From NCBI GenBank assembly GCA_022925895.1, contig JAKSYS010000195.1:26591-90590 (forward strand): a stretch of DNA of 64,000 nucleotides, read 5' to 3'. This DNA is from Fragilaria crotonensis (lineage: Eukaryota; Bacillariophyta; Fragilariophyceae; Fragilariales; Fragilariaceae). Under the pieces are notes generated by a model that worked only from the letters and a program-made list of their open reading frames with translations, did no database searches and was not told the DNA's origin. Positions 21,386-31,035 of the stretch are shown here, piece by piece (the first letter of the stretch is position 1; each line of letters starts with the position of its first letter). The translations under genes and the position numbers were made by a program.

Positions 21386-22978
21386 TCAACAGACCAATAA
21401 ACGACGTCGCTTTCTCGTTCTGATTTTCAATTCTTCATCTTGTCGAAGCACCTTTACTTCCCACTCGCGACGCTGACAAACTTTGGAATGTTCCTCAAGA
21501 CAGCTCGCAATTTCTAACAATTCACATTTGCGAGCAATGTCCAAAGCTGTCGACCCTGCCTTATTCCGAACACTCACATCCACCCTGTCGTCATCCAAAA
21601 GCTCACAAACTAAATCCAGCCGGCCCCTGAGGCAAGCCCACATAAGGACTGTGTTGCCATGAGCACCCTGTACATTCACATCCGATTCGTCATGCTTCAA
21701 CAACTCGAGAACAATTTCCCATCGATCCTCTACACTGACCATGTAAAAGGCTGTGCGACCTTTCTTGTCTCGGAGATTCACATCGATCCCCTTGTGTTTC
21801 AACAATTCGCAAACAACAGGTAAAGCACGCTTCATATCACTCCACCAGTGTTCCAAGGAGCACGCAAGGATGAGTGGTGTGCAGCCTTGGTTGTCTTGGG
21901 CATTCACATCCACCTCCTTGCGTTTCAGCAACTCACAAACCATGTCCAAATTTTTTTGGTAGCTTGCAATGGCGAGTGGTGTGCGGCCCCGGTTGTCGTG
22001 GGCATTCGTATCAATCTTCTTGTGTTTCAACAGCGCGCGAGCAATTCCCAAGTGGCCATTTTCACTTGCTCTGATGAGTGGTGTGCAGCCAAACTTATCT
22101 TGGGCATTCACATCCACCTCATGATGCTGCAACAATGCGCAAACGATCAGCAGGCGTCCTTTGTCGCATGCAATGTTAAGTGGTGTGCGGCCATCCACAT
22201 CTCTGATATTCATTATCACCTTTTCTGACTTGTGCTCCAACAACGCGCAAACAATTGCCGAATGTCCCTTGCCGCTTGCAATGCCGAGTGGTGTGTCGGC
22301 ATTCTTGTCTAGGGCATTCACATTCACCTCCTTGTGCCTCAACAACTCGCGAACAATGTCCGAATCTCCGTTTTGGCATGCAATGATGAGTGGTGTACGA
22401 CCTTCATGATCTTGGACATTCACTTCCACCTCCGTGCGTTTTAACAACTCACAAGCAATCCTCGAATGGCCAAGCTCGACTGCAATAAAGAGTGCTGTTC
22501 TGCCTTTGGGACATCGGGAATTGACATTCACCTCTCTGCGTTTCAACAACTCGCAAACAATCCCCAGATGACCGTACATGTATGCAATGATGAGTGCTGT
22601 GTGACCATTTGCATCTCCGATATTCAAATCCACCTCCTTGTGCGTTAACAACTCGCATACAATTGGCAGATGGCAATACAAGCATGCCATCATGAGTGCT
22701 GTGAAACCGTGTACACTGCTGCGGTCGTTCACCATCTCGATCACCTTCTTGTGTTGTAACAACTCGCGAACCAGTTCCAAATCGCCACGTCCGCTTGCAA
22801 TGTAAAGACATGTCCAACTAGTACGGGCACGTGGATCCCAGTTCTTCACATCAGCCCCCTTTAGAATTTGCTCATGTTTACAATGATCAGAGAATGTACA
22901 TCTGGGTGCGCAATTGAGCAAATTGATCTCGTTCCAAAATGTTGTTTCCTGTTCTGAGGAGGAATGCAAAGACGACAT
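21386..22978 (-). CDS. ANK5: ankyrin-repeat protein, about 13 repeats, intact
   Basis: 530 codons from ATG 22978 (MSSLHSSSEQETTFWNEIN). The leader is followed by ADVKNWDPRARTSWTCLYIA and about 13 repeats. One repeat has the extended form HKSEKVIMNIRDVDG, shared with ANK2, ANK6 and ANK10; another carries the long SLEHWWSDMKRALPVVCELL insert. The cap repeats are conserved and the tail is basic (IRTRKRRRLLVC). Compared with ANK3 about four central repeats are missing, consistent with repeat loss or gain in the middle of the array. No block B counterpart: homology between blocks ends upstream, near 19003. Confidence 0.85.
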   Translation of the reverse strand: MSSLHSSSEQETTFWNEINLLNCAPRCTFSDHCKHEQILKGADVKNWDPRARTSWTCLYIASGRGDLELVRELLQHKKVIEMVNDRSSVHGFTALMMACLYCHLPIVCELLTHKEVDLNIGDANGHTALIIAYMYGHLGIVCELLKRREVNVNSRCPKGRTALFIAVELGHSRIACELLKRTEVEVNVQDHEGRTPLIIACQNGDSDIVRELLRHKEVNVNALDKNADTPLGIASGKGHSAIVCALLEHKSEKVIMNIRDVDGRTPLNIACDKGRLLIVCALLQHHEVDVNAQDKFGCTPLIRASENGHLGIARALLKHKKIDTNAHDNRGRTPLAIASYQKNLDMVCELLKRKEVDVNAQDNQGCTPLILACSLEHWWSDMKRALPVVCELLKHKGIDVNLRDKKGRTAFYMVSVEDRWEIVLELLKHDESDVNVQGAHGNTVLMWACLRGRLDLVCELLDDDRVDVSVRNKAGSTALDIARKCELLEIASCLEEHSKVCQRREWEVKVLRQDEELKIRTRKRRRLLVC

Positions 22979-23480
22979 TGTTCTTTAAGCCCTTTAGTTG
23001 CCAGAGGAGGTCAAATACTCAATGATATGCTACTAGCAAGGGAGGGGTGTGGTGAAAAAAGAGACTGTGCTACTGCTCCAAACGTGTAGTATCTTGTGTA
23101 TTTTCCCGAAATCCATATCTACTACTACTACCGTAGTAGCTACCGGTAGTAGTACATAACGAATCTGAAGGATCCGGTGAAACGTCATTATTTTCGAGTT
23201 TTCGACAACAAAACAAACGAAAGCTCGAAAATTACGACGTTTCCAAAAGGGGAATTTCATTGTAAGTGCTGAGAGGACTCTTAAAATAGTCAGACTTTTC
23301 TTCAAGATCTTTCCCCGTGGTACGTATCATAATACGAAGTATTAGTACGAGTCTACGAGTGTAGCATTATGCTGGTATGTCCGTATTTTAAAATCATGTA
23401 ACCTCACGGAGATATGCTACATACCGGTAGAAGCTTAGATTTGACGATTTGACACCGTAATTTGAAAAAGATGTCCTCAT
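22979..23480. other. Upstream region of ANK5
   Basis: No gene recognised. Contains triplet-like CTACTACTACTACCGTAGTAG at about 23120-23140 (given in part) with inverted symmetry, and the upstream block around CGTCATTATTTTCGAGTTTTC near 23183 that resembles the upstream regions of other ANK genes. Confidence 0.4.
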
Positions 23481-23579
23481 TTTATGAATCGATAAAGCAT
23501 ATTTTATTGTATTCATTACACATGTGACTTCGGCTTGGCTTTGCTTGGCTGCTCCCCATGATCCCATGATCTACAAATC

Positions 23580-24175
23580 TACAGACCATAGAGCATGAGA
23601 TCCCTCTCTCTCCGAATGCATTTGTTTTTCTCTCCTTCTTGAGTGGATCGTTCATAGTGAATCCAACTTGCAACCGAGATTCATCGTTCCTCTTGTCTTC
23701 CAAAAAATTGCTCAAACTCCATGTGGTTTCGAGCATAACAGAGCCGATATCCAGGGATCTTCACAACAATGTCATTCTCTTCCAACATGTGTCGGCTCAA
23801 AGTCTTGAATACTCCATCAAGCACGCCTCCACACCAGGTGTTTCAAAGACCCTCATTTTAGAGTCAAGCAGTCTCCTTTTTTCAAGTACGCTCTCGGCAG
23901 TAATCTACCGGTACTTCAAGGAAACATCGGCGATTGGGGGGAAAAAAGTACTCCTTCATCATCCTCGTAACTAGTCGAAATGACGGTTCGAGTCGCCGAC
24001 GTCCGAGTCTTCCTCTTGATATAGCGATTAAGAAGATTTTGTGCTTGTTGCTGCCTCCATAAAGGATATGACTTTCGGCAGGACAGAGATGCGATGAGGC
24101 CTTTGCAAGTTCTGGTTCTTCCGCGTCTGGAATCATTCGCGTGGTCCTCCTCAAAATCTTGGCGTTGCTCGTGAT
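23580..24175 (-). pseudogene. Decayed minus-strand coding fragment of unknown family
   Basis: Not recognised. Successive minus-strand frames read protein-like, from about 23870 down to 23600: DSKMRVFETPGVEACL, then in another frame GVFKTLSRHMLEENDIVV, KIPGYRLCYARNHMEFEQFF, then in a third frame EDKRNDESRLQVGFTMNDPL. Further upstream (24154-23882) a 90-codon frame continues toward the same direction. The frame changes fall near 23805 and in the T6 run near 23704. It is absent from other ANK spacers, so it is unique sequence inserted in or retained by this spacer. Confidence 0.35.
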
Positions 24176-24194
24176 CCGCCTCCCATTACGAGCG

Positions 24195-24860
24195 GACGGA
24201 GTTGGGCCTGGCGATTATTTCACCGGTCACGTCACGTGATCATGACAACGACAACAATGTTTGTACTGCTACCGAAGGGCCTGCAACGTACTTGGACTAC
24301 GGCTTGGGGGCGACGTCCAAAGAACGCAATGCAATTCTGTATGACACTTACAAAACAGTGACCGAATTGTGGGCGCCGAGTCGGGTTTTTGTGGAGATGC
24401 ATTTCATGGATGCGATCGATCCTTGTGTTGGTGTCACCAGTGTCGACCGCGATTACTGCCAGGAAGTGTGTGGGATCCATACTATCATGGTATGGGTTAC
24501 TCCTCTACCCATGAATACCACTGAATTTATGCTGTTCAGTACAACACTGAATGATGGTATTGCCGTCATTGCTACTCCTGTCATCGAGTGGCATTACGTA
24601 CAATGAACGAGCCGACTGTCCAGCAGCGCAGGCGCGTCGGGAGCACAAGCGCCATTTGCAAAAGACAACCAGAAATGCTCCGACAGTTGTACATACTGTT
24701 GAACGCCTTTCCACAGCAGAAGTCACATTGGAAGATTGGGTCACGGAGCGCATGCATACAATTTACCAATGCAGTACAGATGTGGCGCCCAAGGGGACGA
24801 ACGATTTGAGATATTGCCGCCAAATGTCGATGACTGCCAAAAAGCATTACGATAGTGTGA
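24195..24860 (+). pseudogene. Nuclease C-terminal fragment plus polar tail
   Basis: 24202-24480 reads CTATEGPATYLDYGLGATSK, ERNAILYDTYKTVTELWAPS and AIDPCVGVTSVDRDYCQ, matching the C-terminal part of the nuclease relic at 20120-20380. It is followed at about 24600-24860 by the tail (EVTLEDWVTERMHTIYQ in one frame). The N-terminal nuclease half is missing. Stops and shifts rule out a product. Confidence 0.5.
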
Positions 24861-25276
24861 GCCAAGTATATAAATCCTTAACTCGGAATAGAATACGATC
24901 AACAATATTCAGAGTCCATTGAGACGATGTTTCACACTAATGAAAGTTAATGTTTATGTATCTAGAATCGCAAGCTCCGCCTACAGACCCAGTCTGCCTG
25001 CGGCAGGTATCCCAGTGCTTTATTCATGAATGTTGTTGTGTTTTTCCAAAGAAACTGATGGCAATGCTTGCCACATCTCGTTGATGCTTTGGATAGTACG
25101 TGAAGGGGGCATGCCATCAGGATGAAGAAATCAAGCCATCGCTCAATACCAATTCGGGAAAAGCGGCACCAGCCAGACACGAGTCAAACGCCCATACACG
25201 AATGACCATGGGACATCACACATCAGTTTTCTCCTCAGGCAGCAGGCAAGGGCTACTTCGGCAATTCATCTTGTCA
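24861..25276. other. Spacer downstream of ANK6
   Basis: Standard downstream blocks: TATCTAGAATCGCAAGCTCC near 24959, CATCTCGTTGATGCTTTGGA near 25073, AGCCATCGCTCAATACC near 25134. No gene. Confidence 0.5.
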
Positions 25277-26866
25277 TCAGTCTGATAGACGACGCCGCTT
25301 TCTTTCTCTGTTGTTCAACTCCTCAGGTTGGCGAAGCACCTTCGCTTTCCACTCGCAACGCCGACAAACTTTGTAATAATCCTCGAGACGGCGTACAATT
25401 TCAAACAATTCGCATTTGCGTGCAACGTCCAAAGCTGTCGATCCTGCTTTATTCCGAACACTCACATCCACCCTGGCGTCATCCAATAGCTCACAAACCA
25501 CATCCAAGCGGCCCCGAAGGGTAGCCCAGATTAGGGCTGTGTTGCCATGAGCACCTTGTACATTCACATCCAATTCGCCATGCTCCAACAACTCGAGAAC
25601 GATTTCCCTTCGATCATCTACACTCGCCAAGTAAAAGGCTGTACGACCCTTTTTGTCTCGGCGATTCACATCGATCCCCTCTTTTTTCAACAACTCCCTA
25701 GCAATAAGTAAAGCACGCTTCATATCACTCCACCAGTGTTCCATGGAGCATGCAAGGATGAGTGGTGTGAGGCCTTGGTTATCTTGGGCATTCACATCTA
25801 CCTCGTTGCGTTTCAGCAACTCGCAAACGATGTCCAAATGTTTTTTGTAGCTTGCAATGGCGAGTGGTGTTCGGCCACGATTGTCGTGGGCGTTCGCATC
25901 CAACTTCTTGTGTTTCAACAGCTCGCGAACAATACCCAGATGGACATTTTCACTTGCACTGAGGATTGGTGTACGGCCGTACTTATCTTGGGCATTCACA
26001 TCCACCTCACGATGCTGCAACAATGCGTTGACGATTCTCACGAGTCCTTCGGCGCATGCCATCATGAGTGGCGTGCGGCCATCCACATCTCTGATATTCA
26101 CCATCACCTTTTCCGACTTGTGGTGCAACAACACGCGAACGATTCCCGCATGTCCACCCCTGCATGCAATTTGGAGTGGTGTGTCGGCATACTTGTCTTG
26201 GGCATTTACATTCACCTCCTTGCGCCTCAACAACTCGCGAACAATATCCAAACTTCCATTTTTGCATGCAATGATGAGTGGTGTACGACCGTCATAGTCT
26301 TGGACATTCACTTCCACCTCCACGTGATTTAACCACTCAGAAACAATCCCCGCATGGCCAAACGTGCTTGCAATGGTGAGTCCTGTTTCACCGCTTGCAT
26401 CTCTGATCTTCACATCCAACTCTTTGCGTTTCAATAACTCGCGAACTATCCCCACATGGCCAGAGATGATTGCACCAGTGAGTGCTGTCATATTGTTTGC
26501 ACCTCTGATATTCAAATTAACCTCCTTGTGCTTCAACAACTCGCAAACGATTGGGAGATGGCCAAACAAGCATGCCATCATGAGTGCTGTAATGCCGTGT
26601 ACACAGCTGCGGCCATTCACCGCCTTGATCACCTCCTTGTGTTGTAACAACTCGCGAACCATTTCCAAATCGCCGAGTCCGCTTGCAATATAAAGACACG
26701 TCCAACTAGTACGTTCACATGGATCCCAGTTCTTCACGTCAGCCTCCCGTCGAATTTGAAGGTGTTCAAGACGATCCCAGTATGGATAGCCGGGTGGATG
26801 TACGAGCGACTTGATCTTGTTCCAGAACCTTGTTTTCTGTCCCGAGGAGGAATCCGAAGACGACAT
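25277..26866 (-). CDS. ANK6: ankyrin-repeat protein, about 13 repeats, intact
   Basis: 529 codons from ATG 26866 (MSSSDSSSGQKTRFWNKI). Leader, ADVKNWDPCERTSWTCLYIA, then about 13 repeats including MTALTGAIISGHVGIVREL and the extended HKSEKVMVNIRDVDG unit, the long SMEHWWSDMKRALLIARELL repeat, the cap, and the tail RERKRRRLSD. It is the last ANK gene of block A; upstream of it the sequence changes to mobile-element debris. Predicted soluble. No sign of frame damage. Confidence 0.85.
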   Translation of the reverse strand: MSSSDSSSGQKTRFWNKIKSLVHPPGYPYWDRLEHLQIRREADVKNWDPCERTSWTCLYIASGLGDLEMVRELLQHKEVIKAVNGRSCVHGITALMMACLFGHLPIVCELLKHKEVNLNIRGANNMTALTGAIISGHVGIVRELLKRKELDVKIRDASGETGLTIASTFGHAGIVSEWLNHVEVEVNVQDYDGRTPLIIACKNGSLDIVRELLRRKEVNVNAQDKYADTPLQIACRGGHAGIVRVLLHHKSEKVMVNIRDVDGRTPLMMACAEGLVRIVNALLQHREVDVNAQDKYGRTPILSASENVHLGIVRELLKHKKLDANAHDNRGRTPLAIASYKKHLDIVCELLKRNEVDVNAQDNQGLTPLILACSMEHWWSDMKRALLIARELLKKEGIDVNRRDKKGRTAFYLASVDDRREIVLELLEHGELDVNVQGAHGNTALIWATLRGRLDVVCELLDDARVDVSVRNKAGSTALDVARKCELFEIVRRLEDYYKVCRRCEWKAKVLRQPEELNNRERKRRRLSD

Positions 26867-27027
26867 TGCTCTATTGGTCCTTTAGTTGCCAGAGTAGGTC
26901 AACCGGTAGCACTCAATGATATGATAGCCTAGTAGGAGGGGTTGTGGTGACTGGTGACTATCAAGAACGTGTGTCTTATGCGCTTATGCGCCTCTTAGAT
27001 TGTGTGAAAGTTTCTACTACTGTACCT
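26867..27027. other. Upstream region of ANK6, right edge of block A
   Basis: Short 5' flank with the usual ATGATATGATAG-like upstream sequence; the family similarity ends near 26990. No gene. Confidence 0.4.
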
Positions 27028-27625
27028 GGGACATGCGGCATTCCTTCTTAAACTTTGTCAGCAGTCAATTCGGGAGTTATTGGATGCATAGAACGGCTAT
27101 TACAACGTTATTAAATAACGTCTTGAAGGTAATCTTGCGTACCCAGAATCCAATCGAGCTCGCCAGTCACACCCCAACAACTTTCTGAGAGACAACAATC
27201 TTCAACACGCTTCCAGCGAAGAGGACGATTTGCAAAACATCTTCGGACGAAGAAGACATGCGAAGAAGGTTTTGCAGTGACACACGCAAAAACATTCTAC
27301 GTTGGTTCAGTGTGCAACATATACCAGACCTGACTTGTATGTGAACACCTTCTTCGACGACTTAAGTAGAAAACGACATCCAACGAAGAAGGTTTCTTCA
27401 CACGAAGAAGATTTGGAAGCAGGCTTCTTCGGGCGAAGATGGTCCTTTCAACATTCTTCGTTCATAAGAAGGTTTCGGAAACGCGCAAGCCAAGCTCACG
27501 AGCGCGAGTCTGACATTTTCGGTATGCTCAAAAATATTTTGCCGTTATCCATCATTGGTTTTAAAAACAGTCAACGGCAAAAGACGGTTATTCTTTCCGT
27601 ATTGAGAAGAATTTCCGCATGTCCC
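27028..27625. mobile_element. TIR-bounded element, about 600 bp (GGGACATGCGG ends)
   Basis: Left end GGGACATGCGGCATTCCTTC at 27028; right end (reverse complement) GGGACATGCGGAAATTCTTC ending at 27625. The interior is rich in CGAAGAAG/CTTCTTCG motifs at 27240-27480 that can pair with one another. No convincing gene. The ends resemble those of the element at 28457-30024, so it may be a deletion derivative. No clear target duplication. Confidence 0.5.
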
Positions 27626-27744
27626 TGGTATATGGTGTATGTCATAGTACCGGTATAAAGCTACCTCTACTAGCTACCATGCATGCTTGTAGAGAGCATA
27701 AAGACTACCGGTAGAAACCTGCGCTTTTACTGAATACTCCAGTA

Positions 27745-28101
27745 CTAGTACTTGATTCGGCGAGTTCCAAAGATGAATCGCCCATCGGCTATGGTACGAC
27801 GACCGTAGGACTCGTTCATATCTCTGATGTCCTTCTCGTTCAAACTGATAAGGTCTTCAAAGGTTCCGAATCCTTCTTGCTGGATCCGCTCACGCATTGC
27901 CGCGTTCGTAAATCCAATCCACTGCAATGCAGTGTCCATCAGGTTCTCAAGTGCTGGTACCTCCTCAGGAGGCACATCGACGTTGACGTCGTCAGCTGCA
28001 GGTCCGATGATATCCATGGTTCGTTGATAGTCTGTGGACACAACGTTGAAATTAGTAAGCTGCAATAGCGACCACAAGGGCCATCGACACTTCTGTCGCA
28101 T
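27745..28101 (-). pseudogene. gag-like N-terminal remnant of a diatom-type retroelement
   Basis: 118 codons from ATG 28101. The core TALQWIGFTNAAMRERIQQE, then GFGTFEDLISLNEKDIRDM and RRTIADGRFIFGTRRIKY, has the pattern of a small helical domain that I recall at the start of gag-like proteins in diatom retroelements (IGF-T...R..I...G...F..L..L...DI..M). Nothing downstream continues the element, so it is a remnant or a solo ORF. The assignment is from memory of the family and unverified. Confidence 0.4.
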
Positions 28102-28456
28102 GTCTCAGGCGTGACGAATACGCTCTACCTCGGAGTGAGTGATCAGCTCTCTCTTATTGCCTCATAGCCAAACTGACATACATCAGTTCAACCTTTCATG
28201 TGTACGTCGGTGATTGTTCGTCTACGATCCCATCAGAACATCACACATGCACTCTTCTCATTTCGTCACCAATGCACCATTCATAGGCTACTATTGGGTC
28301 TGATAAACCATGTAAAGTAAGCGGGTAGCAACGTTCCCTTATCATTGTAGACTAACTTCGAGATTAAACGATAAAGCGTTCTCGATAAAAGAGTGAGCTA
28401 AACATTGCAATGAATTGCAATGTCTTGCCATTAGGGACTCAGTCATACCACGACCT
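28102..28456. other. Intergenic, nothing recognised
   Basis: AT-rich sequence without open frames of note; a short repeat GAATTGCAATGTCTTGC follows ATTGCAATGAATTGCAATG near 28405. Confidence 0.4.
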
Positions 28457-28677
28457 GGGACATCCGGAATTCTTTCTTATTCGGTTGTAGGGTTACACAG
28501 ATATATAGTACGTAAATAATATGTGAAATTTTATTATAATATGAAACTGCTGTATATGTTCATGTTTATGTCGGAAGAGTATTGGCTAGCGTGCGAGCCA
28601 GCATGGCATCGTGGCGAACTTATTTACGAGAAGAAATCTTCTCGTGAACTTATTTCTGGGAATCACATGCCAAGGCC

Positions 28678-29496
28678 ATGAAACGATCTATTCATCGTCG
28701 CATCCATCTTTCGAAACTCGTACATGATTGTCTTCCAACGAATAGTATGAGAAACCGCATGGATTCCGGTAAACGAACGTGCCCATTATGCTCGTGTGAC
28801 AGTGAAACAAGGGATCATATTATTCGATGCCAGGCGGCGGCTCGGTCACATTGGCGCACTGCATTGCAGACACGATTACAATCCTTTCACGATCAAGCAC
28901 AGACAAGCCCTCTCCTTCGACACCTCCTTCAAGAGGCATTGCAACAATGGTTTCAGACGGACGACGATATAGTAGTATCGCCGATATTCTATCCCGTGGA
29001 GCTTCGGGAAATTATTCGTCAGCAGAACGATATTGGGTGGCGTCAAATATTTAATGGGAGATTTAGTAAAGAATGGAGTATTGCGCAGGACGCATATTAT
29101 CGACGAGTGTTACCTAAACCCGGTGGTACACTGGCTCGGCGATCTGGAGCTCGTTGGCAGCGTCAACTTATTTTGGCTGTATGGGACTGGTGGTTCGAAC
29201 TCTGGAAATCTCGCAACGAGGATGTTCACGGAGCAGATCAGCGCACGCAGGCCGAAGCTCAGCGTCGAGAAGTGACTCGCAGACTAGGGGAAATATATGA
29301 TCAACGGTCACAATTGGAGCCTCAGGTTCAGCAATTGTTGCTACCCACCCTTCAGGATCATATTCAACGACCCACTTGGGTTAATCACAACTGGCTCGCA
29401 GTTAACGCCAACATTTTCCGAGAGAGCATGCGCCGAGCTAGATCAAGAGCAATCCAAGGGGTCAGGTCAATTCGCACATACTTCACTCCCGTGTGA
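28678..29496 (+). CDS. 272-aa protein with CPLC...H..RC zinc-binding motif (RT-tail-like)
   Basis: ATG 28678, TGA at 29494-29496. Near residues 36-52: TCPLCSCDSETRDHIIRCQA, a C-x2-C...H-x4-C arrangement like the zinc-binding segment found after reverse transcriptase in some LINE-type ORFs. Then WRQIFNGRFSKEW and a Trp-rich helix ILAVWDWWFELWKSRNEDVH, and a Gln/Arg-rich C-terminus ending RSIRTYFTPV. No RT or DDE core is present. It sits entirely inside the TIR-bounded element. It could be a captured LINE tail, or the accessory protein of a DNA element whose transposase is elsewhere. Frame intact. Confidence 0.55.
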   Translation: MKRSIHRRIHLSKLVHDCLPTNSMRNRMDSGKRTCPLCSCDSETRDHIIRCQAAARSHWRTALQTRLQSFHDQAQTSPLLRHLLQEALQQWFQTDDDIVVSPIFYPVELREIIRQQNDIGWRQIFNGRFSKEWSIAQDAYYRRVLPKPGGTLARRSGARWQRQLILAVWDWWFELWKSRNEDVHGADQRTQAEAQRREVTRRLGEIYDQRSQLEPQVQQLLLPTLQDHIQRPTWVNHNWLAVNANIFRESMRRARSRAIQGVRSIRTYFTPV

Positions 29497-29629
29497 CTGG
29501 AGTGTCTTTTTCTTTTTTGAGACACACTTTTTATTGGACGGTACCCTCGCAGAGTATTGTTCAATCGTGTGAGTCGAGTCTTCTAGTCAGCGAGGATAGC
29601 GGCAGCACGTTAAATGATTTTAGGTTTTT

Positions 29630-29875
29630 TTTTTCTCGTGAACTTATTTACGAGAAGAATTCTTCTCGTGAACTTATTCGTAGGAAGAAATCTTCTTATG
29701 AACTTATTTAGGAGAAGATTTCATCTTATCAATACACATTCTTGTAGAAGTCTTACTTAAAAACAAGAAGGTATCTAATCGTGAACTTATCTACGAGAAG
29801 AAATCTTCTCATCAACTTATTCATGAGGAGCTTTCTAATCGTGGACTTATTTAGGAGAAGAAATTACCTCCGAGC
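29630..29875. repeat. Hairpin-forming degenerate repeat array
   Basis: At least six imperfect units around CTTCTCGTGAACTTATT with internal complementarity AGAAGAAATCTTCT. The same motif occurs at 28615-28660 at the other end of the element, so these are subterminal repeats. Confidence 0.6.
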
Positions 29876-30024
29876 CTGCCAAGCCCCCATTTGCAGTCAT
29901 GACGTCAGCCAGCCTCCAACTAGCTACGTTCATTAATTTAACGGTCGTGTGTTCACGTGACTCGATTTGATAGCCCTAAAATCTCTCGGTAAAGTGAGGG
30001 TCAAGAAGGAATTCCGGATGTCCC

Positions 30025-31035
30025 TGATGACCCGTACTATATGATAGTCACCCATGAATCACGGTAACCATACGTCCCCGTACAGTGTCTTTTCTTCGGA
30101 AAAATCTGATCAGAACCTGCGACGTGTGTATCCACTGCAGCGTCGAAACCAGTATGCCTACGTTCTTGCCCTGCTGAGTTTTGTCACCCCGTGGCCGACC
30201 CCACTCAGTCTTGGGCTAATTTGTGGTGTACGGGAGTACTTGCTATTTGAGACTGTTTGTTTGGCGTTGCTGGGCTTGCTCCCCAGCTGTAATCTTGCAC
30301 CATGTCCCCGGGTTTTTTGTTTCCCGAGGGGTGGGCGGGTGGTATTTTAGAACTTAGTTATCACTAGGCTGCGGCGATGATGGTTTGCACGATTTCACTT
30401 GTTCAGTAAAATTGTGAGAGGCCTGTATTTCGGTACAGGGCTCCAACTTCATCTCCCTTCGTTATCGGGTGGTTGGGGGTGACTGGCCGATTCGGTCCGT
30501 CACGATCGTGTCGTTTTAGGTCGGGGCCAAAACTGCTGCCGTAGTACGGCGTCTTCCCCCATTCTCCTGGATTCCTAGCTTGCTGTTTCCCACTGTACGG
30601 TATTTTGTACCGTTCCCGAGGTCGATTCCGTTGTAGGACTGTACCGCCTCATCGCGCTGCCACTTCTTCAGACCTTGTTAGGCTGTTAGGCCCGTTCCAA
30701 CCGTCGCAGAATCGGCCGCAAATTCAGCCGCAATTTTTATTCGAACGAGTCAAAATTTTCTGCCGCTAAATAAATAGCGCTGCGGCTGAATAACCTCCTG
30801 GCTGTTTGGGGGGAGGTTTTTCAGCCGCAGAAATCCGGGTTTTCTAAAATCAGCCGCAGGAATCCGGGTTTTCTTATATAACTTGACGAAGGAATTAGGA
30901 GGAGGTTGTGTACTGTGTACGAGATGCGTTGCTACGGCTTACAGACTTACAGTACCACACCACACCGCTCCTCCCTTCAGCATAACGTTTGATTTGCAGT
31001 TCACTCTTCGTCTTGTTCGTATGCATACATAGTGC
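30025..31035. other. Intergenic, no gene supported
   Basis: A 98-codon hydrophobic frame at 30054-30350 has no recognisable family and looks fortuitous. A short direct repeat (CAGCCGCAGAAATCCGGGTT, then CAGCCGCAGGAATCCGGGTT) lies at 30818-30872. GC content is higher than in the surroundings between 30280 and 30680. Confidence 0.4.

Larger units (their letters stand above)
28457..30024. mobile_element. TIR-bounded element with a zinc-binding RT-tail-like ORF
   Basis: Left end GGGACATCCGGAATTCTTTC at 28457; right end (reverse complement) GGGACATCCGGAATTCCTTC ending at 30024; about 22 of 24 terminal bases pair. Subterminal arrays of CTCGTGAACTTATTTACGAG (28615-28665 and 29633-29870) form many short hairpins. 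It contains one ORF (28678-29496). The flanks give no obvious target duplication. I do not recognise the superfamily. Confidence 0.5.

Noticed and set aside
30054-30350. 98-codon hydrophobic frame
   Set aside because: No family resemblance, no supporting copy, low-complexity hydrophobic content; treated as chance.
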